The position numbers and the translations under genes were made by a program. A DNA stretch of 64,000 nucleotides from Bacillus sp. RO1 (GTDB lineage Bacteria > Bacillota > Bacilli > Bacillales > Bacillaceae_I). The DNA is taken from positions 56,965 to 120,964 of the forward strand of contig NZ_JAAZWB010000060.1 of NCBI RefSeq assembly GCF_012524115.1, in the 5' to 3' direction. Shown here in pieces: positions 56,929 through 64,000 of this stretch. The notes under the pieces were generated by a model, which did no database searches, was not told the origin of the DNA, and worked only from the letters and a program-made list of their open reading frames with translations. The first letter of the stretch is position 1; each line of letters opens with the position of its first letter.

Positions 56929-59616
56929 TTATACCATATTCTTTTTTGCTTTTCCTGTGAAAAGAGTACCCACTAACAAGAAAGTCGGTAGCGATGCCAT
57001 CCCCAAGATCAATAACCACTCTTTTGGAGCGAGTGCCACTGTATGGAAAATACCTTGTAAAGGTGGATAATAGATAACGATCAGCATCAAGACGATACTG
57101 GAAATGACTGCCCCGACAAGGTACATGTTCTGAAACGGGTTTCGATGGAAAATAGATCTATCACTCCGGCAATCAAACACATGAATCAGCTGAGCCATGA
57201 CAAGCGTAGCAAATGCGACTGTTTGTGCATAAATGAGATTATCTGGGTGTTGTTTGTATACAATCATAAATGCAATCAAGGTGGCAAGTCCTATTAGAAA
57301 GCCGCGTGATATTATTTTCCACCAAAGGCCTCTGGCAAAAACGCCTTCCCTTGGATGCCTTGGTTTACGCTTCATGACGTCCCCTTCTGCCTGATCAAGG
57401 CCAAGCGCCATAGCCGGCAAGCCGTCTGTTACAAGATTCACCCACAAAATCTGGATGGGAACAAGCGGAAGCGGCAAAGCCAATAACATTGCAAACAGCA
57501 TGACAAGTATTTCCCCAACATTAGAAGCCAACAAATAACGGATGAACTTCCTGATGTTCTCATAAATGTTACGGCCTTCTTTTATAGCTGATTTTATAGT
57601 GGCAAAATTGTCATCCAATAGGACCAGGGAACTTGCTTCTTTCGCAACATCCGTACCGGTAATACCCATCGCAATTCCAATGTCAGAGGCTTTTATCGCT
57701 GGGGCATCATTAACTCCATCCCCAGTCATGGCAACAATATGTCCCTTTTTCTGTAGAGCTTTTACGATGGACAGTTTGTGCTGTGGCGACACCCTGGCAA
57801 ACACATACACATCATCCACCATGTCTTCTAAATCTTCCTGGCTCATCTTCTGAAGAGTTTTTCCTTCAAGTACCTTTCCTCCCATGGGAAGAATACCAAT
57901 TTCAGCTGCAATCGCTTTTGCTGTGACGATGTGATCACCTGTGATCATCACTGTCCTGATTCCTGCTTCCTTACATTCACGAACAGCCTGTTTTACTTCT
58001 GGGCGAGGAGGATCAATCATCCCTTGGAGTCCAATAAAGACAAGGTCTTTTTCTATCTCTCTTTCGTGCATGCCCTCATGAAAATTAGAAATCGACTTGA
58101 AGGCCACCGCAATATTCCTTAAAGCCTGTGATGCCAGTTTATGAACCATTTCTTTTATAATTTCTTCATATTTAGCTGAAAACAGTTCCCGTTTTCCTTC
58201 CCATAATAACGAATCACTTACGTTTGTTATCACATCTGGTGCACCCTTTGTGATGACAAAAAGCTTTCCATGTTTATCTTTTACTACAACACTCATCATC
58301 TTTCGTTCCGAGTCAAACGGATATTCTTTTACAATTTGGAATTCATTTAGTAAACCTTCACGAGTAAAACCTGCCTTCATGGCTGCAACCGCAAGGGCTC
58401 CTTCCGTCGGATCCCCATCAAGGATATATTGGTTTTTTTTCTGGATAATATTAGCGTGATTACATAACAAACCGAATGTCAGCAGTTGATGCAGTGATTT
58501 ATTCTTACTTGCGCTATCTGCACCATCTGTTAAGAATTCACCTTTTGGTTCATAACCATTGCCAGTTACATTCCAAGTGGTGCCACCAGACCACACATGG
58601 GTAACGGTCATTTTGTTTTGAGTCAGTGTCCCTGTCTTGTCAGAACAAATGACAGACGCACAACCGAGCGTTTCGACAGCAGGTAGCTTTCTGACAATCG
58701 ATTTCTTTTTGATCATTCGCTGAACGCCAAGTGAAAGAGCAACGGTCACGATTGCCGGCAAGCCTTCCGGAATGGCTGCAACCGCTAAAGAGACACCAGC
58801 TAAAAACATTTCATACAGACTATGTCCTTGAAGAACTCCCACCAAAACTACAAGCATTGTTAGTATTAAAGCAACCGTAATTAAAATCTTCCCAAGCTGC
58901 TCCAGTTTCCGCTGCAGTGGTGTAATGGTTGTCTCCGCAGTCTGTAGTAGATCCGCGATTTGTCCCATGGCAGTATTCATACCTGTTGCAACTACGACAC
59001 CAACACCCGTTCCCCGTGTTACAAGTGTTCCCATAAAAGCCATGTTTTCCTGATCACCAATGGAGATGTCAGATCCATGCACAGGTTTATCACTTTTTAC
59101 CGAAGGCACTGATTCCCCCGTCAACGCAGACTCCTCAATCTCTAACGAACTGGCCTGTACAATCCTAAGGTCCGCCCCGATACGGTCTCCGCTTCCGAAT
59201 TTGATAATATCCCCTACTACTATTTCTCTTGATGCCACTTTTCGCCATTCTTTTTCTCTAAGCACCGTTACTTGTGGTGCCGAGAGCTCTTTTAATGCCT
59301 GCAAGGACTTTTCTGCTTTTCGCTCCTGAAAAAAGCCTAAAAATGCATTGATAATCACAATGGCAATGATGGCGATTGCATCGATGTATTCCCCAAGCAA
59401 ACCGGAAATCAATGTTGCAGCAAGCAACACAACTACCATGAAATCTTTGAACTGCTCTAAAAACACTAAAAAGGCGTTCGGTCTCTCCGCCTCTTGAAGT
59501 TCATTCGTCCCATACTGCAACAGACGATTTTTCGCTTCTGATTCACTTAAACCCGCTTCTAAATCGGAATTGATCTGTTCTTCGACTTCTTCTGCTCTCA
59601 TTTCATGCCATTTCAT
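56929..59616 (-). CDS. yloB: P-type calcium-transporting ATPase (YloB)
   Basis: SERCA-like pump that moves Ca2+ out of the cytoplasm. The 895-residue product has the actuator motif ALTGESVP, PEGLPAIVTVALSLG (membrane helix 4 calcium site), phosphorylation Asp in CSDKTGTLTQNKMT, KGAPDVI, the hinge AMTGDGVNDAPAIKASDIG, and ten predicted membrane helices in the usual 4+6 order. The ATG at 59616 has GTGAGGTGG. Divergent from rqcH, as in B. subtilis. Confidence 0.97.
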   Translation of the reverse strand: MKWHEMRAEEVEEQINSDLEAGLSESEAKNRLLQYGTNELQEAERPNAFLVFLEQFKDFMVVVLLAATLISGLLGEYIDAIAIIAIVIINAFLGFFQERKAEKSLQALKELSAPQVTVLREKEWRKVASREIVVGDIIKFGSGDRIGADLRIVQASSLEIEESALTGESVPSVKSDKPVHGSDISIGDQENMAFMGTLVTRGTGVGVVVATGMNTAMGQIADLLQTAETTITPLQRKLEQLGKILITVALILTMLVVLVGVLQGHSLYEMFLAGVSLAVAAIPEGLPAIVTVALSLGVQRMIKKKSIVRKLPAVETLGCASVICSDKTGTLTQNKMTVTHVWSGGTTWNVTGNGYEPKGEFLTDGADSASKNKSLHQLLTFGLLCNHANIIQKKNQYILDGDPTEGALAVAAMKAGFTREGLLNEFQIVKEYPFDSERKMMSVVVKDKHGKLFVITKGAPDVITNVSDSLLWEGKRELFSAKYEEIIKEMVHKLASQALRNIAVAFKSISNFHEGMHEREIEKDLVFIGLQGMIDPPRPEVKQAVRECKEAGIRTVMITGDHIVTAKAIAAEIGILPMGGKVLEGKTLQKMSQEDLEDMVDDVYVFARVSPQHKLSIVKALQKKGHIVAMTGDGVNDAPAIKASDIGIAMGITGTDVAKEASSLVLLDDNFATIKSAIKEGRNIYENIRKFIRYLLASNVGEILVMLFAMLLALPLPLVPIQILWVNLVTDGLPAMALGLDQAEGDVMKRKPRHPREGVFARGLWWKIISRGFLIGLATLIAFMIVYKQHPDNLIYAQTVAFATLVMAQLIHVFDCRSDRSIFHRNPFQNMYLVGAVISSIVLMLIVIYYPPLQGIFHTVALAPKEWLLILGMASLPTFLLVGTLFTGKAKKNMV

Positions 59617-59774
59617 CTGTTCCACCTCACAACCTTTGCACAAAATCTATCTAACAAAGTCTATTCGGACTCGTCCAAAAAAATGATATACTTTTTGGGT
59701 GTTATCAAGATTGTTAAGATATAATGATAAATGAGAAATCTTTAGGTTTAGAACAAGAAGGGAAGTTTATATAT

Positions 59775-61478
59775 ATGAGTTTCGACGGTATTTTTACATA
59801 CGCCATGACTGCAGAATTGAAGAATAAGTTAGAAAGCGGGAGAATTACTAAGATTTATCAGCCCTATAAAAATGAGCTTATTTTAACCATTCGCTCCGGA
59901 AGAACTAACCATAAGCTGCTGATCAGTGCCCATCCAAGCTATGCAAGAATGCACCTGACAGAAGAATCCTATGAAAATCCATCTGAGCCGCCAATGTTCT
60001 GCATGCTGCTAAGAAAGCATTTAGAGGGCTCTATCATTACACAAATCCATCAAATTGATATGGACCGCATCATCGTTTTTGATGTAAAAGCACGAAATGA
60101 AATCGGGGATGTTTCTTACAAACAACTAATAGTAGAAATTATGGGACGACATTCCAATATCATCTTTGTGGATAAAGAAAAACAGATGATTCTCGATAGC
60201 ATCAAACATGTTCCTATGGCACAAAACAGACATCGCAGCCTGACACCGGGTCAGACCTATGTGTTGCCTCCATCACAGGACAAACTTAATCCGCTGGAAG
60301 CTACCGAAGAAACGGTTCAAAGAAAACTTGATTATATCGGAGGTAGACTAGATAAGCAGCTTGTAAATACATTTGCAGGGATTTCCCCTGTTTTTGCAAA
60401 GGAAGCCGTTCACAGGGCCGGCCTTGCCAATAGGGACACTCTTCCAAAGAGCTTTATGGCGTTAGTGGAAAAAATTAAGGCCGAGGACCTCTCCCCGCAA
60501 ATCATTACAGATGGAAACAAAGAAGTATTCTACTTACTTGATTTGGAACACATTCAAGGAGAAAGCAAGTATTTCTCCACACTGAGCGAAACCCTTGATC
60601 GCTTCTACTTTGGTAAAGCATCAAGAGATAGAGTCAAACAGCAAGCAAATGATCTAGAACGATTTATTACAAATGAAATTCAAAAAAATGAAAAGAAAAT
60701 TGTGAAGCTAGAGAAAACTCTTGATGACGCAAGAGACGCGGAAAAATATCAATTGTATGGAGAACTGTTGACGGCCAACCTATATCAGATTTCAAGAGGA
60801 GATACAGAAGTAACAGTTGTGAATTATTACGATGAGAACGCCGGAACCATCACCATCGCACTTGATCCGCAGCGTTCCCCTTCAAGTAATGCACAACGTT
60901 ACTTTAACAAATATCAAAAAGCCAAAAACTCGCTGGCTATCGTGCAGGAGCAAATTGAGAAGGCCAAGGCCGAAATTCAGTATTTTGACATGCTGAACCA
61001 ACAGGTGGAAACCGCCTCTCCAAAAGATATCCAAGAAATTCGTGAGGAACTGATGGAGGAAGGCTATATGCGCATGAAGCAAAAGCGCAAAAAAATCAAA
61101 CCGCAAAAGCCTGTACTAGAAACCTACCTAGCTACCGACGGCACAGAAATTCTTGTCGGGAAGAACAACAAACAAAACGATCACTTGACCAACCGTGTTG
61201 CACGACGCGATGACATATGGTTGCATACAAAGGACATCCCTGGGTCTCATGTTGTCATTAGAAGTGCTGAGCCAACTGAAGAGACCATCAAAGAAGCAGC
61301 CACCATTGCAGCATACTTCAGTAAAGCGCGCCATTCCAGCTCTGTTCCGGTGGACTTCACCAAAGTGAGACATGTGAAAAAACCGTCCGGCTCTAAACCT
61401 GGATTTGTCATATATGAACAACAACAGACCGTTTATGTGACACCTGATGAGGAAATGATTATTGGATTGAGGAACTAA
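59775..61478 (+). CDS. rqcH: RqcH, ribosome quality control factor (YloA/NEMF family)
   Basis: Binds split 50S subunits that hold stalled nascent chains and recruits Ala-tRNA to add C-terminal alanine tails. The ATG at 59775 gives 567 residues with the family start [15 protein letters not shown]. The diagnostic Asp-Arg pair is at residues 97-98 (IDMDRIIVF), as in B. subtilis. NFACT-N (~1-190), a helix-hairpin-helix and long coiled coil (~280-430) and the NFACT-R domain ([31 protein letters not shown]) follow. The plus-strand promoter probably uses TATAAT near 59719. Confidence 0.98.
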   Translation: MSFDGIFTYAMTAELKNKLESGRITKIYQPYKNELILTIRSGRTNHKLLISAHPSYARMHLTEESYENPSEPPMFCMLLRKHLEGSIITQIHQIDMDRIIVFDVKARNEIGDVSYKQLIVEIMGRHSNIIFVDKEKQMILDSIKHVPMAQNRHRSLTPGQTYVLPPSQDKLNPLEATEETVQRKLDYIGGRLDKQLVNTFAGISPVFAKEAVHRAGLANRDTLPKSFMALVEKIKAEDLSPQIITDGNKEVFYLLDLEHIQGESKYFSTLSETLDRFYFGKASRDRVKQQANDLERFITNEIQKNEKKIVKLEKTLDDARDAEKYQLYGELLTANLYQISRGDTEVTVVNYYDENAGTITIALDPQRSPSSNAQRYFNKYQKAKNSLAIVQEQIEKAKAEIQYFDMLNQQVETASPKDIQEIREELMEEGYMRMKQKRKKIKPQKPVLETYLATDGTEILVGKNNKQNDHLTNRVARRDDIWLHTKDIPGSHVVIRSAEPTEETIKEAATIAAYFSKARHSSSVPVDFTKVRHVKKPSGSKPGFVIYEQQQTVYVTPDEEMIIGLRN

Positions 61479-61483
61479 GGAAG

Positions 61484-61513
61484 AGCACCTGTATTCTTTT
61501 GCAGGTGCTTTTC
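61484..61513 (+). terminator. rqcH terminator
   Basis: AGCACCTG pairs with CAGGTGCT around a 10-nt loop and is followed by TTTTCTG. Confidence 0.87.
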
Positions 61514-61648
61514 TGTCGAATTGTTTAAATATAATCACAATTTAGGTTTATTTTTACAAAAAGAGGGGTAATTATTTGCTTCCTTATAGAAACCATGTTT
61601 AAATGGAAAAATAGTTTTAAATGTTTTTTTCAAATGGAGGGTAACAAC

Positions 61649-62407
61649 ATGAAAAACAAATTGACGATTTTTCTAGTAGCAATGTTAACAGCTGTTCTAT
61701 TAGCTGCATGCGGTTCTGATGGAAACAATGCTTCTAAAGAAGGCAATGACAACAAAGAAGCTCAAGAAGGACAAGAACAGCAAACCCCTGAAGTCGAAAA
61801 AGTAGATCCTGAAAAGGTTGTCGCTAAAGTCAACGGACAGGAAATTAAAGGCCAGGAATATAATGAAATGCTTCAACAAACTCAAATGATGATGATGCAA
61901 TTCGGTCAAGGCGGAGACGCTAAGGCATTGAAGGACCAAACATTAAACGCGTTGATTGATCAAAAAATCCTTTCACAAGAAGTCGAGAGTAAAGGCTATA
62001 AAACAAGCGAAAAAGAAATTGAAGACTACATCAAAGATATTAAAGCAAACTACGAAAGCGAAGAAAAATTTGAAGAGGCACTTGAAGCAAGCCCTCTGAC
62101 CATGGATACTTTGAAGGCACAAATCTCTGAGGAATTGGCACTTCAAAAGTACATGGAAAAAGAATTCCCGGAAACAAAAGTAACGGACGAGCAGATCAAA
62201 GAGTACTACAACCAGGCAAAAGAGCAAAGCGAAGCACAACAAGCTGAAGCTCCTGAAGGCGAAGAAGCACCAGAAAACAAATTCCCGGAACTTGCGGAAG
62301 TAGAAGACCAAATCCGCGGTCAACTTGAACAAGAAGAGACACAAAAGAAACTACAAACGCTTGTTGAAGATTTGAAAAAAGACAGCAAAATCGAAAAGTT
62401 AATCTAA
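61649..62407 (+). CDS. SurA-N-domain lipoprotein (chaperone-like, no PPIase domain)
   Basis: A 252-residue exported lipoprotein. The signal peptide ends in the lipobox LLAAC (Cys21), followed by an acidic Gln/Glu-rich linker (~25-50) and a SurA/PrsA-type N-terminal helical chaperone domain (VVAKVNGQEIKGQEYNEML; LKDQTLNALIDQKILSQEV). The parvulin peptidyl-prolyl isomerase domain that PrsA has between the helical lobes is missing, so folding assistance without isomerase activity is the likely role. SD GGAGGG. The stop overlaps the end of the opposing gene by 9 bp. Confidence 0.9.
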   Translation: MKNKLTIFLVAMLTAVLLAACGSDGNNASKEGNDNKEAQEGQEQQTPEVEKVDPEKVVAKVNGQEIKGQEYNEMLQQTQMMMMQFGQGGDAKALKDQTLNALIDQKILSQEVESKGYKTSEKEIEDYIKDIKANYESEEKFEEALEASPLTMDTLKAQISEELALQKYMEKEFPETKVTDEQIKEYYNQAKEQSEAQQAEAPEGEEAPENKFPELAEVEDQIRGQLEQEETQKKLQTLVEDLKKDSKIEKLI

Positions 62408-63439
62408 TATTATGAAGTTAATGAACGCACCCTCTGACCTGGGGGGTGCGTTTTGTTGTTTTCGGAGGCTTTTAAGGCAATATCTAGAGTTGTAAGTGGT
62501 TCCGATTCGCTTAAGTGATAACTCTTTTATCATTCTTCTTGCAATACGGACATTATTTATGTGTAGAATCCTACACACCTCTTTGATTGAAATGGATGTG
62601 CCAAAAATATAAGAATAATCAATCAAGGTTGGAATGTGAGCATCCTTTGATTGGTGGTTGCAATTAAGGCAGCTCCATTTTCTTGGTTGCTTCTCCATAG
62701 CCAGGTTGTTGCAATTAGGGCAAGCGACTCCTGTCAATATTTCTGTAGGATCTATATTGTAATCTTTTAGGATATTTACGTTTTTTGGAGCATGGTTGTT
62801 GGTTATTAGTACGGAAATTTTATGTGGGGAATATATGGTGGAGCTCGTTTGCTGCTGATTGGCTAGAATGTCGTTGATTTTAAATGTCAGTGCGGGACTT
62901 CTCACTACGAATTCTTGTACAAGAGTTGGGTTGGAAAGTGCTTTTACGATAGCGTTTTGGTTTGTCACACCTACAAAACAATAACCTGGGTACCCTTCAA
63001 TATTGTGGTTTTCTAACCACCTCTTGAATTGATTATATTGCATTTTTACTTGGAGAATTGGATCTTGCCTAGAGATTTCATGGTTTATATCATCTTTCTT
63101 AATCTGAATGAGTTGTTGGTAATCAGGATCAAAAAGAAGTGTTCCCGTTAAATGTTTGGTTTCTAAAAGGATGAAAAATGAAGGGAATAATAGAAGAATG
63201 TCCATTTGGAAGTGATGCATATTGAGGAGTAGTCTTGCCCCTTTTACTACAATACAATCTTGAATTCCACTTAATTGCGACAAATAATAATCGATGGAGT
63301 TTTCACCAAAATCCCCTGAACGTCTCTTGCCTAATTCATTCTCAATCAGTGGATATTTTTCATGTTGAGGTGACAGCCTTCTATGTAAGGCATCCAGCTT
63401 ACACTGCATGATTGAACGACGGGATGTTTGTTTATCCAA
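62399..63439 (-). CDS. NERD-domain (nuclease-related) protein with zinc ribbon
   Basis: A 346-residue protein. The N-terminal third is a NERD domain of the PD-(D/E)XK nuclease type: SGDFGENSIDYYLSQL, then FQMDILLLFPSFFILLETKH, giving Glu, Asp and ETK. A middle region of unknown fold follows. A four-cysteine zinc ribbon (CPNCNNLA ... CLNCNHQ) lies around residue 260, with a winged-helix-like tail (CRILHINNVRIARRMIKEL). The TTG at 63439 is chosen because AAAGGAGTG lies 5 nt upstream; the ATG at 63484 has no SD. Cytoplasmic; biological role unknown. Confidence 0.85.
   Translation of the reverse strand: MDKQTSRRSIMQCKLDALHRRLSPQHEKYPLIENELGKRRSGDFGENSIDYYLSQLSGIQDCIVVKGARLLLNMHHFQMDILLLFPSFFILLETKHLTGTLLFDPDYQQLIQIKKDDINHEISRQDPILQVKMQYNQFKRWLENHNIEGYPGYCFVGVTNQNAIVKALSNPTLVQEFVVRSPALTFKINDILANQQQTSSTIYSPHKISVLITNNHAPKNVNILKDYNIDPTEILTGVACPNCNNLAMEKQPRKWSCLNCNHQSKDAHIPTLIDYSYIFGTSISIKEVCRILHINNVRIARRMIKELSLKRIGTTYNSRYCLKSLRKQQNAPPRSEGAFINFIILD
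62424..62456 (+). terminator. Terminator of the SurA-N lipoprotein gene
   Basis: AACGCACCC pairs with GGGTGCGTT around an 11-nt loop and is followed by TTGTTGTTTT. It lies inside the last codons of the convergent NERD gene, so the same DNA is both coding and terminator. Confidence 0.85.
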
Positions 63440-63599
63440 TTTTTCACTCCTTTCAATGTTTAGTTTAGTTGCATATTTCGACATTTATTGATGAGGTTCC
63501 TGCTTTACATAAGGAATTTTGTTGTATTTTTTGGGATTTATATTTTGGTTATTGGATTTAATGTACCGGTCTGGGGTCTACGTGGGGAGCTCTGTGGGG

Positions 63600-64000
63600 T
63601 TCTACCGTTAAATCGGGACCTTCTATTACTATTAGTGCGACCTTCTACATTTCCCGTATCCGCTTGTACATTTCCCAGCCGTACTTCTACTTCTAAACTC
63701 TCATATTCTACATGTTTGCTTTTCAGCTACTTAATTTTTAAAAGTAGGTAATCTTTTAACTTATAGATGACCGAGATCAGTTTCTGGAATTGCAGATAAT
63801 TTTCGGGGCCTATCGCCAGGGACAACAGGGATTCCCCTGTTTCCAAGATCAACCTCACTCGCCTATAGTGTCCACCTTCTACCGTTGATTCGAAACCTTC
63901 TACCACTTTTCCTGCGACCTTCTACATTTCCCGGATCCGCTTGTACATTTCCCAGCCGTACTTCTACATCTAAACTCTCATATTCTACATGTTTGCTTTT
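63600..64000. repeat. Intergenic TTCTAC arrays with 21-bp period, duplicated
   Basis: TTCTAC/TTCTAT/TTGTAC starts at 63600, 63621, 63643, 63664, 63685, 63706 and again at 63877, 63898, 63920, 63941, 63962, 63983, with spacings 21, 22, 21, 21, 21 in both sets. The sets are 277 bp apart, and their last ~85 bp differ at only two positions. Between them is a 7-bp hairpin AACAGGG-ATTC-CCCTGTT (63824-63841). The array lies upstream of the NERD gene and may continue past the window. No supported gene is in 63440-64000. Confidence 0.88.

Noticed and set aside
63488..63751. An 87-codon plus-strand frame over the first TTCTAC set
   Set aside because: No SD, and its repeats again just translate the 21-bp array; composition is unlike neighbouring proteins.
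63920..63941. ATTTCCCGGATCC as a Noc nucleoid-occlusion site
   Set aside because: Only half of the palindromic ATTTCCCGGGAAAT consensus matches, and it falls inside the array unit.

Overview
The window is a low-GC Gram-positive chromosome segment, almost certainly from a spore-forming Bacillaceae (Bacillus sensu lato). Three things point there: spoVM (a 26-residue spore-coat anchoring peptide), codY and remA are present; gene order follows the Bacillus subtilis block from yloA to fliH nearly gene for gene; and starts are preceded by strong Bacillus-type Shine-Dalgarno (SD) sequences. Nearly everything is on the minus strand. The plus-strand genes are rpmB, rqcH and a SurA-N-like lipoprotein gene.

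Read right to left (the direction of most transcription), the layout is: a NERD-domain nuclease-like gene converging on a SurA-N-like lipoprotein gene; rqcH and the calcium-ATPase gene, divergent; yloC-remA-gmk-rpoZ; coaBC-priA-def-fmt-rsmB-rlmN-prpC-prkC-rsgA-rpe plus an unknown 61-codon gene; thiN and spoVM; rpmB opposing yloU-fakA-sdaAB-sdaAA-recG; the FapR lipid regulon fapR-plsX-fabD-fabG-acpP; rnc-smc-ftsY; ylxM-ffh-rpsP-khpA; rimM-trmD-rplS; a signal peptidase gene, rbgA and rnhB; a FliK-like/FlhB-tail-like pair; sucC-sucD; dprA; topA-trmFO-xerC-hslV-hslU-codY; and the start of the flagellar operon flgB-flgC-fliE-fliF-fliG-fliH, which runs off the left edge.

The coding content is core housekeeping: translation and rRNA/tRNA modification, SRP-mediated secretion, chromosome condensation and dimer resolution, phospholipid initiation, TCA cycle, Hanks-kinase signalling and motility. 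The less expected material is between genes. Six copies of a structured repeat family (three ~345-bp inverted pairs and three singles) sit 20-45 bp past the 3' ends of transcription units, and their stems show compensatory base changes. Two intergenic arrays carry unrelated core words (TTCGGNCA near 40.75-40.96 kb; TTCTAC near 63.6-64.0 kb), yet both repeat every 21 bp. Other candidates are a CodY-box-like site at the sucC promoter, a palindrome filling the rpsP promoter spacer, a perfect 15-bp hairpin touching the xerC SD, and paired hairpins between fliE and fliF. Start codons were adjusted where the SD sequence and family lengths favoured another position. Family and operon comparisons come from memory; no database search was run.
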